In this document: positions 1 through 6,341 of the stretch, piece by piece
Layout: every line of letters begins with the position of its first letter
How positions within the stretch are numbered: position 1 is the first letter of the stretch
Assembly (NCBI GenBank): GCA_937896015.1
Contig: CALBLR010000052.1
Span: 1 to 6,341 of the forward strand
DNA length: 6,341 nucleotides
Source of the DNA: an uncultured Prevotellaceae bacterium
GTDB taxonomy: Bacteria; Bacteroidota; Bacteroidia; Bacteroidales; Muribaculaceae
Reading direction: 5' to 3'
Translations under genes and position numbers: made by a program
The notes under the pieces: generated by a model
Database searches by the model: none
What the model was told of the DNA's origin: nothing
The model's input: only the letters and a program-made list of their open reading frames with translations

Positions 1-1866
1 GGCAAGGCCGACATCAAAGTGAAAAAGGGCCGCTTCAAGACCCTGGCCGAAGTCACCGGCGCCACGCTGCCAGTGATGGTTAAGACGCCCTACGGCATAT
101 TCCAGGTGGCCCGCACACAATATTTCAAGCCCGGCAAGGAGACTAAAATCACAGCGTCGGTAACAGGCAACGTGCTCAAAGCCGAGGCACTGGAGAAAGA
201 CATGACGGTGAAAATCCTCACCAAGAAGAGCAATGCCATATACATGGACATCAGCGAGACCAACACCAAGCGCGGCAAGGACGTGCTGAACACGCTGATG
301 GAGCTCTACAACGAGCGCGGACAGGAGGAGAAAAACGAGATGGCCGTGAACACAGGCAAATTCATCAACGAGCGCCTGGGCCTCATCTACACCGAGCTCA
401 CCAAGAGCGAGGCCGACATTGAGGCCTACAAGAAGGCCAACGGCATATATGACGTGGAGACGCAGACAAAGACCCTGTTTGGCAAACAGACCCTGGCCGA
501 GCGCGCCGCCATGGAGCTTGAGACGAAATACCGCCTGGCACAGATGATCAAGGACTTCATACGCGACCCCAAGAACCGCGACAGCTACATTCCCTTCTCG
601 GTTGACTCGACCGCCGCTGCAGCCCCCATCGCCGCCTACAACCGCCTGATTCTGGAGCGGGCGCGCCTTGAGGCCAGCGCCAAGCCAGGCAACCTGGCTC
701 TGCGCGACATCGACGAACAGATAGCCGCCATGCGGGTGAATGTGCAGCGCGGCATCGACAACACGCTGCGCGCCATCAACATCCAGCACCAGCAGGCCAG
801 CAGCGCCGACAGCAAGTCGCTGGGTGAAATGAGCCAGATGCCCACGCAGGAGCGCGAGGCACGCAACCTCTACCGCCAGCAGGGCATACAGAACACCCTC
901 TACACCTTCCTGCTGCAAAAGCGCGAGGAAAACGCACTGCTGCTTGCAGCCACCACGCCCAAGGGCAAGATTGTGGACCACGCATTTGCGCAAAGCGAGC
1001 CCATAGCGCCCAAGCCAATGATGGTGGTGTTTGCCGCCCTTGTGGCCGGAGTGCTGCTGCCCCTGTTCGGATTCTACCTCAAGCGCCTGTTCAACACCAA
1101 GTTTGCCACCACCGAGGAGCTTCAGGAACTTGTGCAGGTGCCCGTGATTGGCGAGGTGTGCCACAACCGCCACCGCAGCGCGCTGGTGGTGAAGCCCGGC
1201 AAGACGTCGTCGATAGTGGAGCTGTTCCGCCTGATCCGCAACAACATTCAGTTCCTGCTCACGTCGCCCGAGCAGAAGGTGCTGCTCGTGACATCGTCGG
1301 TGAGCGGCGAGGGCAAGTCGTTTGTGAGCGCCAACATCGCCGCGGCATTTGCCCTGCTTGGCAAGCGCGTGGCACTGGTGGGCATGGACATACGCAGCCC
1401 CAAGCTGGCCGACATGCTTCACCTCAGCAGCGCCCCCGGCGTGACCAGCTACCTGGCCAGCGAAAGCACCGACTTCGAGAGTCTGCCGCAGCACTCGACC
1501 GACGTCGACGGCCTCGACGTGCTGGTGGGCGGCCCCGTGCCGCCCAACCCCAGCGAGCTGCTGCTCACCGAGCGCGTCGACAAGATGTTTGAGCAGCTGC
1601 GCCAGCACTACGACATAATCGTGGTCGACTCGGCCCCGATAGCCATGGTGAGCGACACCTTCTCGCTGTCGCGCCATGCCGACGCGGTGGTGTATGTGAC
1701 CCGCGCCAACTACACCAAGCGCAGCCTCATCAAGTACTTCAACACCGTGGTGCGCCGCGGCCAGCTGAAAAACGTGGCCATGGTGCTCAACGACAGCAGC
1801 ACGGCCACCCAGGGCTATGGCTATGGCTACGGCTATGGCGACAACAGCGACGACGACAAGAAGTAG
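1..1866 (+). CDS. wzc: Wzc-type polysaccharide chain-length regulator / tyrosine autokinase (5' partial)
   Basis: Inner-membrane co-polymerase that sets chain length and drives export in Wzx/Wzy pathways, with a cytoplasmic BY-kinase domain. The frame is open to the left edge, so the GTG at 19 is not the true start; 621 residues are visible (numbered from base 1). The first membrane helix and start of the Wzz domain are missing, perhaps 180 residues if it has the usual length of about 800. In order: periplasmic, largely helical region (about 1-283); a GNVR-type segment at 284-310 with LYRQQ and LLQKREE; second membrane helix about 340-360; the E407/R410/R413 segment of BY-kinase oligomerisation; Walker A SGEGKS at 435-440; Walker A' around D463-R465; Walker B from D538 to D543; and a C-terminal tail with four tyrosines (606, 608, 610, 612) alternating with glycine, then an Asp-rich end. 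Tandem stops TAG TGA close it. Family assignment is firm; kinase activity is inferred. Confidence 0.95.
   Translation, partial: GKADIKVKKGRFKTLAEVTGATLPVMVKTPYGIFQVARTQYFKPGKETKITASVTGNVLKAEALEKDMTVKILTKKSNAIYMDISETNTKRGKDVLNTLMELYNERGQEEKNEMAVNTGKFINERLGLIYTELTKSEADIEAYKKANGIYDVETQTKTLFGKQTLAERAAMELETKYRLAQMIKDFIRDPKNRDSYIPFSVDSTAAAAPIAAYNRLILERARLEASAKPGNLALRDIDEQIAAMRVNVQRGIDNTLRAINIQHQQASSADSKSLGEMSQMPTQEREARNLYRQQGIQNTLYTFLLQKREENALLLAATTPKGKIVDHAFAQSEPIAPKPMMVVFAALVAGVLLPLFGFYLKRLFNTKFATTEELQELVQVPVIGEVCHNRHRSALVVKPGKTSSIVELFRLIRNNIQFLLTSPEQKVLLVTSSVSGEGKSFVSANIAAAFALLGKRVALVGMDIRSPKLADMLHLSSAPGVTSYLASESTDFESLPQHSTDVDGLDVLVGGPVPPNPSELLLTERVDKMFEQLRQHYDIIVVDSAPIAMVSDTFSLSRHADAVVYVTRANYTKRSLIKYFNTVVRRGQLKNVAMVLNDSSTATQGYGYGYGYGDNSDDDKK
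1813..1839 (+). repeat. Hexanucleotide repeat encoding the Gly-Tyr tail of the kinase
   Basis: Four tandem copies of GGCTAT (the third is GGCTAC) followed by a further GGC. The tract encodes GYGYGYGYG, the tyrosine cluster that BY-kinases autophosphorylate in trans. A gain or loss of a 6-bp unit would stay in frame and change the tyrosine number by one. The repeat is seen directly; any length variation is inference. Confidence 0.85.
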
Positions 1867-1870
1867 TGAG

Positions 1871-1894
1871 GCCGGTCCAGCTTCAACGGCCGGC
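1871..1894 (+). other. Short GC-rich inverted repeat between kinase and polymerase genes
   Basis: GCCGGTC at 1871-1877 can pair with GGCCGGC at 1888-1894, giving seven pairs including one T-G wobble and a ten-base loop. It starts four bases after the kinase stop codon. No T-run follows, so it does not look like an intrinsic terminator. It could be an mRNA processing or stability element, or chance in GC-rich DNA. Confidence 0.25.
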
Positions 1895-1906
1895 GGCATA
1901 ACGCGA

Positions 1907-1912
1907 TGAGGA
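1907..1912 (+). promoter_or_regulatory. Possible weak ribosome binding site before the polymerase gene
   Basis: TGAGGA lies seven bases before the ATG at 1920 and thirteen before the second in-frame ATG at 1926, so it favours 1920. Shine-Dalgarno sequences are little used in Bacteroidota, and none is obvious before the other starts here, so its role is uncertain. Confidence 0.3.
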
Positions 1913-1919
1913 CAACTGA

Positions 1920-3284
1920 ATGAAGATGCAAAAAAACATACTGGTGCAGCGCATGCTGTTCACGGCATTCTGGATGCTGGCCACTTTCGGCTTCATAGCC
2001 GAAGAGATAGTGCCATTCATCGAGCCGCTGCGCACACCGGTGATGGTGGCGGCCGACGCCATTGTGGTGGCGGCCGGCCTGTGGACACTGCGCCACAAGT
2101 TTGACATTGCCATTCTTGTGAGCTATGTAGTGATAAGCCTGGCAAGCACGTGCTGGCTCAACCATGTGCCGCTCATCACCTGGGCCAACGGCACGCGCGT
2201 GTTTGCGAGCGTTCTGTTTCTGGTGCCAGTGCTGCGCTACATGTGGGACAGCGAGGAGCGCCACGACACATTCCTTAAGGCCCTCGACAAGCAGGCATTC
2301 ATTTTCCTATGCATTCAGGCAGTGTGCCTGCCTTGGCAGTTCATACGCTATGGCGCGTGCGACCACGGCGGCGGCTCGATAGGCAACATGTTTTCGGGCA
2401 CTGTGTCGTGGAGCATCTATTTCTTCTCGTTCTACCTGATGCGCCGCCGCTACGACCCCAACAACTTGTTTCGCAGCATCATGGCCAACAAGTGGCTGGT
2501 GATATTGCTGCTGCCCACATTCCTCAACGAGACCAAAATCAGCTTCATACTGCTGCTGCTCTACTTTGTGCTGCTGATTCCGTTCAACCGCACCATGGTG
2601 AAGCGCCTGCTGCTGATGACCCCGGCGGCCATAGTGGCCGCTGTGCTGGGATTCTATGTGTATGCGGCCGTGCTGCCCGATGAAGACAGCGACTTCACCG
2701 ACATCAACTATCTGCTCAACAGCTATCTCTACGACGACGACCTCGACATCGAGGAGGCCGTGGGCGGTGTGACGTGGATGCTGGAGTATGACGACAGCGC
2801 GCTGCCCGACATTCCGCGCGCCACCAAAATCGTGCTCACGCCCAACGTGCTTGATGAGAACCCAGGCCACGGGTGGCTGGGCTTCGGCATGGGCCTGTTC
2901 AACGGTTCGGAGCACATGCAGGCCACCGATTTTGCGCAGCGCTACCAGTGGCTGGTGTTTGGCACCAATCCCTACCTGCTGCACATATTCCTGCAGTTGG
3001 GCACGCTGGGCACACTGTGGCTCATTGCATTCTACATAGGCCTGTATTGCATCAGGCCAAAACTATACCCTCACCGCGACCCAGGCACCATGCTCTACTC
3101 GCTGCTGTCGGTGATTATGCTGCTGCTGTATGCCGACCTGCCGCGAATGCTGGTGTTCGGCATCATGTTCTACACCATCACATTCACCATGTGGGAGAAG
3201 CCCAAACAGCAAACCGACGGGTCGGCTGAGCAAAACGCCGACGACGGCACCAACACACCACGCGCACAACTACAACAATGCTGA
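1920..3284 (+). CDS. Polytopic membrane protein, probable Wzy-type polysaccharide polymerase
   Basis: A 454-residue integral membrane protein with about 10-12 hydrophobic segments (roughly 10-30, 35-56, 63-83, 92-108, 127-145, 153-174, 190-224 as two, 230-252, 350-372 and 390-425 as two). A large hydrophilic stretch at about 253-347 separates the last groups, as in O-antigen polymerase/ligase proteins. It contains GHGWLGFGMGLFNG at 316-329 and, at the following helix, TNPYLL...LGTLG at 349-364; this resembles the 'HNxYL...GxxG' signature of the Wzy_C/WaaL superfamily, with Thr where His is common. Such proteins join lipid-linked repeat units on the outer face of the membrane. The position just after wzc, with a flippase downstream, supports a polymerase over a ligase. 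The gene starts 53 bases after the kinase stop and ends overlapping the MBOAT gene. A soluble tail (about 427-454) ends in Cys. These proteins diverge strongly, so the function is inferred from topology, short motifs and context. Confidence 0.75.
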   Translation: MKMQKNILVQRMLFTAFWMLATFGFIAEEIVPFIEPLRTPVMVAADAIVVAAGLWTLRHKFDIAILVSYVVISLASTCWLNHVPLITWANGTRVFASVLFLVPVLRYMWDSEERHDTFLKALDKQAFIFLCIQAVCLPWQFIRYGACDHGGGSIGNMFSGTVSWSIYFFSFYLMRRRYDPNNLFRSIMANKWLVILLLPTFLNETKISFILLLLYFVLLIPFNRTMVKRLLLMTPAAIVAAVLGFYVYAAVLPDEDSDFTDINYLLNSYLYDDDLDIEEAVGGVTWMLEYDDSALPDIPRATKIVLTPNVLDENPGHGWLGFGMGLFNGSEHMQATDFAQRYQWLVFGTNPYLLHIFLQLGTLGTLWLIAFYIGLYCIRPKLYPHRDPGTMLYSLLSVIMLLLYADLPRMLVFGIMFYTITFTMWEKPKQQTDGSAEQNADDGTNTPRAQLQQC

Positions 3285-4729
3285 TCAACTCTATAGACTT
3301 CGCAACATTCTTCGCCATTGTGCTGGTGGTATACTACACAGTGGCGCGCAGCACCGCAGCAAGGCAAAACGTCTGGCTGCTGGCGGCAAGCTACGCCTTC
3401 TATGGCTACGCCGACTGGCGCATGCTGCCGCTGCTGGCCGCCGCCACGGTAGTGTTTTTCGCGCTGGGCAGGGCCATTGCCAGCCGCCGCGCAAGCTCGC
3501 CCGCCGCGGCAAGCCGCCTCACGGCAGCAGGCATCGTGGCCGGAGTGGGCGTGCTATGGTACTTCAAATACCTGAATTTCAGCATCCAGGAATTCACCGC
3601 CCTAATGCGGGCCATCGGGGTAAACGCAAATGTGGCCACCATGAAGGTGGTGATGCCAATCGGCATCAGCTTTTTCACCTTTAAGCTGATGAGCTATGTG
3701 ATAGAGGTGCGCAAGGGCAACATGGACGCGTGCGGCAGCCTCACCGACTTTGCCACCTATGTGGCCTTCTTCCCCACCATCATGTCGGGCCCGATCGACC
3801 GTCCCGCGCCATTCCTCGCACAGCTGCGGCGGCCGCGCCGCTTCAGCACCGCCGACATCAGCGCGGGCGGACTGACCATATTGTGGGGATTCTTCATGAA
3901 AATGTGCATTGCCGACCGCATCAGCCCCTACACCGACGCGGTGTTCAACAACTGCGGCAACCACAACTCCACCACCCTCATCGCAGCCTCGCTGCTCTAC
4001 CTGATGCAGATGTACACCGACTTTGCCGGCTACTCGTGCATGGCCATAGGCGTGGGGCGGCTGCTGGGCATAAGCGTGACCGAAAACTTCGCGCGGCCGT
4101 TTTTTGCGCAAAACGTGGCCGACTTCTGGCGGCGGTGGCACATGTCGCTGTCGTCGTGGCTGCGCGACTACATCTACATAGCCCTGGGGGGCAACCGCCG
4201 CGGCAAGTGGCGCACCTATGCCAACCTGCTTGTCACCTTCGTGGTGTGCGGCATTTGGCACGGGGCCAACTGGACCTACATCATGTTTGGCACCTGGCAT
4301 GGCCTGTGGGTGGCCATCGACAAGGCAGCAAGCGGCCCGCGCAAGCGGCTCGAAGCCAGGTTTGGCCTTGCGCCCAAGCGGGCCTACCGCATGGCGCGGC
4401 AGCTGCTCACCTACCTGCTGTGCGCCTACGGGGCCATGATGTTCCGCGCCAACTCGCTGGCCGACATCGGCACCATCACACGCGGCATGTGGGGCAACTT
4501 CGGGCCGCTGTTCACCACGGCGTCGACACAGCTGTTCACCGTTGGGGCGCTGTCGGTGTGCATCATGCTCTACAAGGAGTGGCGCGACGAGCACTTGGCC
4601 GCAGCGCCGGGCCACTTCATGCACTCGCGCAGGCGGTGGGTGCGCCTCGCCAGTGCAGCTGCGATGATTGTGTACATCGCGCTCACAGGCGAAGTGGACG
4701 GCGTGAGCTTCATCTATTTCCAGTTTTAA
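3278..4729 (+). CDS. MBOAT-family O-acyltransferase (AlgI/DltB type)
   Basis: A 483-residue multi-pass protein that would move an acyl group, usually acetyl, from a cytoplasmic donor across the membrane to a polysaccharide or an SGNH partner. The start is well supported: the N-terminus MLINSIDFATFF matches the usual beginning of bacterial MBOAT proteins. Family motifs appear in order: PIGISFFTFKLMSYVIEV (127-144), MSGPIDRP (169-176), YTDFAGYS (246-253), ENFARPF (269-275), WRRWHMS with H288, LRDYIYI, and CGIWHGANW with H328, the histidine expected to be catalytic. A further WHGLW has H341. The protein ends FIYFQF, the common C-terminus of this family. Length is normal and no key residue is missing. 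The start overlaps the polymerase stop by 7 nt, and an SGNH gene follows after 15 nt, the classic two-gene acylation pair. Acyl group and acceptor cannot be read from sequence; acetylation of the locus polysaccharide is the best guess. Confidence 0.93.
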   Translation: MLINSIDFATFFAIVLVVYYTVARSTAARQNVWLLAASYAFYGYADWRMLPLLAAATVVFFALGRAIASRRASSPAAASRLTAAGIVAGVGVLWYFKYLNFSIQEFTALMRAIGVNANVATMKVVMPIGISFFTFKLMSYVIEVRKGNMDACGSLTDFATYVAFFPTIMSGPIDRPAPFLAQLRRPRRFSTADISAGGLTILWGFFMKMCIADRISPYTDAVFNNCGNHNSTTLIAASLLYLMQMYTDFAGYSCMAIGVGRLLGISVTENFARPFFAQNVADFWRRWHMSLSSWLRDYIYIALGGNRRGKWRTYANLLVTFVVCGIWHGANWTYIMFGTWHGLWVAIDKAASGPRKRLEARFGLAPKRAYRMARQLLTYLLCAYGAMMFRANSLADIGTITRGMWGNFGPLFTTASTQLFTVGALSVCIMLYKEWRDEHLAAAPGHFMHSRRRWVRLASAAAMIVYIALTGEVDGVSFIYFQF

Positions 4730-4744
4730 AAGCGGCATGGCAAT

Positions 4745-5674
4745 ATGAAAAAATGGATATTAAGCATAGCGGCCGTTGCGGCGATTGTGATTGCGGCCGA
4801 CATGGCAGTGGGCGCGGCCGGCAACGCGCTTATGTGGCACATGCCCGATGCGGGCACTTTTGAGTCCGACCTCAACCAGGCCCTCAACCACAAGCGCGCC
4901 GACGTGCTGATACTCGGCTCAAGCAAGGCCAAGCACCACTACGTGCCGCAAGTGCTGGCCGACAGCCTGGGAATGAGCGTGTACAACGCCGGCGCCGACG
5001 GCCACGACGTGGCCTACGCAAGCATGGTGCTGCAGTCGTGGCTCACACGCTGCCGCCCCAGCGTGGTGGTGCTCGACATATGCAACTCGATGGTCAACGG
5101 CGACTGGGTGGCCAACAGCATTGGCGACGTGAAGTGCCACTATGGCGCCAACCGCGCCGTGACCGGATATATAGACTCAAGTGGCGACTGGCGGCTGCGG
5201 CTGAAGCTGCACAGCAGCCTATACCGCCTCAACGGCAGCGAGGTGTGGCTGGCCAAGACCTACCTCAAGGGCCCGCTGCCCGAGCCCTCCGACGGCTACA
5301 GTCCGCTTCAGGGCAGCGACATGAAGCCCGGCGTCACCACCTACGGCCCGTTCAGTCCAAGCCCCATCGAGGCCGGACAGCTGCAGGCGATAGCCACGCT
5401 GTGCCGCCGGCACGGCATAGCGCTGCGCATAGTGCTGTCGCCCAACCATGAGATTGACAACGGCATGCGCCGCTGGCTGGCCGCAGAGGCAAGGCGCAGC
5501 GGCGTGGCGCTGAGCGACTTCACCGAACTGCCAGGCCTGTGGGCCGACCACTACTATAAAGACCGCGGCCACATGAACCACACCGGAGCGGTGAAATTCA
5601 GTTCCATCATGGCCCCGCTGCTTCGCACCGACGCGGCTGGGACAGCGCCGATTGGCAAATGTGTGACAAAATGA
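4745..5674 (+). CDS. SGNH-fold, membrane-anchored acylation partner (AlgJ/DltD-like)
   Basis: A 309-residue protein with an N-terminal hydrophobic segment (about 4-24) preceded by Lys-Lys, read as a signal anchor or uncleaved signal that places the rest outside the cytoplasmic membrane. The remainder looks like an SGNH hydrolase fold: block I ILGSSKAKHH with the presumed nucleophile at S60; YNAGADG at 80-86 as the block II glycine region; a strand ending VVLD at 111 followed by N114; and the C-terminal block V DRGHMNH, with D273 and H276 as the likely Asp-His of the triad. Such proteins pair with an MBOAT protein and complete transfer of the acyl group to the glycan, or sometimes remove it. 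It begins 15 nt after the MBOAT stop at the only sensible ATG and carries an ordinary complement of motifs. Overall similarity to named AlgJ or DltD proteins cannot be judged by eye, so no symbol is given; acyltransfer rather than esterase activity is inferred from the neighbour. Confidence 0.8.
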   Translation: MKKWILSIAAVAAIVIAADMAVGAAGNALMWHMPDAGTFESDLNQALNHKRADVLILGSSKAKHHYVPQVLADSLGMSVYNAGADGHDVAYASMVLQSWLTRCRPSVVVLDICNSMVNGDWVANSIGDVKCHYGANRAVTGYIDSSGDWRLRLKLHSSLYRLNGSEVWLAKTYLKGPLPEPSDGYSPLQGSDMKPGVTTYGPFSPSPIEAGQLQAIATLCRRHGIALRIVLSPNHEIDNGMRRWLAAEARRSGVALSDFTELPGLWADHYYKDRGHMNHTGAVKFSSIMAPLLRTDAAGTAPIGKCVTK

Positions 5675-5683
5675 GTAACTTTG
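5652..5683 (+). promoter_or_regulatory. Candidate Bacteroidota-type promoter for the flippase gene
   Basis: TAACTTTG at 5676-5683 is an exact match to the Bacteroidota -7 element TAnnTTTG. A TTG at 5652-5654, 21 bases upstream, fits the -33 element. By eye it is the only TAnnTTTG match on the + strand of the window. It straddles the end of the SGNH gene and would start RNA near 5688-5691, giving a leader of about 30 bases that is AT-rich and has no Shine-Dalgarno sequence. No terminator is seen before it, so read-through from upstream is also possible. Confidence 0.6.
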
Positions 5684-5721
5684 CACCCCGGAACAAATAA
5701 ATCAACCACTTTCCACCAAAG

Positions 5722-6341
5722 ATGAATCAGGCACAAGACACTGGCAAAAGCAAGCAGCGCGGGTCCAAGTTTATAAAAGACCTGCTGGTGTATGCCATTG
5801 GGAACCTGGGCTCGAAGCTCATCACATTCCTGATGATGCCACTCTACACCTACTTCATCCACAACCCCAACGACTACGGCTACTACGACGTGTGCCTGAC
5901 GGCCGTGTTCCTGCTGCTGCCCTTCGAGACGCTGCAGATGCGCGACGGCGCGTTCCGCTTCCTGCTCGACACCGACGACGAGCGGCAGCGGCAGCGCATC
6001 ATCACCTTCGTCTATCGCACACTGGGCTTCATGGTGGGCGTGTCGACCCTTGTGACAATGCTGCTGGCCGCGCTCACGCGGCTCGACTACCTGTGGGCCA
6101 CATTCGCCCTGCTGGTGGCCATGTCGGCCTACGACGTGATTACGCAGGTGGCGCGCGGCCTGGGCAACAACAAGGCGTTTGTCACGGCCGGACTCATCTC
6201 GTCGTTCGGCATAAGCGCGCTGAGCATAGTGTTTCTGGCCTTCATGGGCATGGGCATAGAGGGCGTGTTTCTGGCCAACATACTGGCGCGGCTCATGGCC
6301 GTGGCCTACCTTGAGGTGAAGATGCACATATTCGCGCGCTA
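5722..6341 (+). CDS. wzx: Wzx-type oligosaccharide flippase / polysaccharide biosynthesis membrane protein (3' partial)
   Basis: The frame from the ATG at 5722 runs to the right edge with no stop: 206 complete codons, where the family is usually about 450-500 residues, so under half is present. An in-frame TAA at 5698 and no other start between make 5722 the only upstream choice. The protein opens with a short hydrophilic Lys/Gln-rich stretch, then a first helix LLVYAIGNLGSKLITFLMMP (21-40), PLYTYFI, DYGYYDV (51-57), and LPFETLQMRDGAFRFLLD (66-83), a pattern typical of Wzx/PST flippases. Further hydrophobic segments fall at about 97-120, 125-142, 155-178 and 182-200. Such proteins flip undecaprenyl-linked repeat units to the outer face of the membrane, upstream of the polymerase. 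It lies 47 nt after the SGNH gene, behind its own candidate promoter. Family is clear; the exact substrate is unknown. Confidence 0.9.
   Translation, partial: MNQAQDTGKSKQRGSKFIKDLLVYAIGNLGSKLITFLMMPLYTYFIHNPNDYGYYDVCLTAVFLLLPFETLQMRDGAFRFLLDTDDERQRQRIITFVYRTLGFMVGVSTLVTMLLAALTRLDYLWATFALLVAMSAYDVITQVARGLGNNKAFVTAGLISSFGISALSIVFLAFMGMGIEGVFLANILARLMAVAYLEVKMHIFAR

Noticed and set aside
19..21. GTG as the start of the kinase gene
   Set aside because: The frame is open to base 1 and the protein begins in the middle of a periplasmic domain, without the first membrane helix; the true start lies upstream of the window.
1871..1894. Intrinsic terminator after the kinase gene
   Set aside because: The stem is short and no T-run follows it, and the next gene is only about 25 bases on in the same direction.
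2307..2984. A 225-codon minus-strand open frame opposite the polymerase gene
   Set aside because: His/Gln/Val-rich antisense shadow; the plus strand shows membrane helices and conserved loop motifs in frame.
3602..4738. A long open frame (about 378 codons) on the minus strand opposite the MBOAT gene
   Set aside because: Its translation is dominated by His, Gln, Arg, Ala and Val with no recognisable motif, as expected for the antisense of a GC-rich gene. The plus strand carries a complete MBOAT motif set in the same place.
4730..4744. Promoter or terminator between the MBOAT and SGNH genes
   Set aside because: Only 15 bases separate them, with no hairpin and no TAnnTTTG element; co-transcription is the simpler reading.
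3730..4863. A 377-codon plus-strand open frame overlapping the MBOAT gene and the start of the SGNH gene
   Set aside because: It is His/Arg/Ala/Gln-rich low-information sequence in a shifted frame of genes with clear family motifs, and would require two real genes to be overwritten.
5554..6327. A 257-codon minus-strand open frame opposite the flippase gene
   Set aside because: The plus strand encodes a clear flippase from 5722 that stays open to the window edge; the minus-strand product is His/Gln/Glu-rich with no membrane or domain signature.

Overview
The window is one face of a surface-polysaccharide (capsule or exopolysaccharide) locus from a GC-rich member of the Bacteroidota, most likely Bacteroidales. 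The case for that phylum rests on an exact match to the Bacteroidota -7 promoter element (TAnnTTTG) in the only AT-rich gap, the general lack of Shine-Dalgarno sequences, and protein motifs typical of these loci in the phylum. The DNA looks roughly 60% GC by eye, so a high-GC lineage is implied, but genus or family cannot be fixed from this sequence.

Five genes lie head to tail on the + strand and fill almost the whole window. They are: (1) the 3' part of a Wzc-type chain-length regulator and tyrosine autokinase (1-1866, cut by the left edge); (2) a polytopic membrane protein best read as a Wzy-type polysaccharide polymerase (1920-3284); (3) an MBOAT acyltransferase of the AlgI/DltB type (3278-4729, overlapping gene 2 by 7 nt); (4) an SGNH-fold, membrane-anchored extracytoplasmic protein of the AlgJ/DltD type (4745-5674); (5) the 5' part of a Wzx-type flippase (5722 to the right edge, no stop in the window). 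There is no gene-free stretch longer than about 50 bases and I see no RNA gene, insertion sequence, CRISPR array or origin.

Together these encode the membrane side of a Wzx/Wzy pathway. Lipid-linked repeat units would be flipped by gene 5 and polymerised by gene 2 under length control by gene 1. The MBOAT/SGNH pair would add acyl (probably acetyl) groups to the sugar chain outside the cytoplasmic membrane. No glycosyltransferase or initiating sugar-phosphate transferase is visible, so the sugar composition is unknown and those genes presumably lie outside. Genes 2-4 are tightly packed and probably co-transcribed. The flippase gene appears to have its own promoter and may begin a second transcription unit.

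The families are all known. The points most worth a second look are the MBOAT/SGNH modification pair placed between polymerase and flippase, the internal promoter before the flippase, the hexanucleotide repeat that encodes the kinase's tyrosine tail, and the very acidic external loop of the polymerase.
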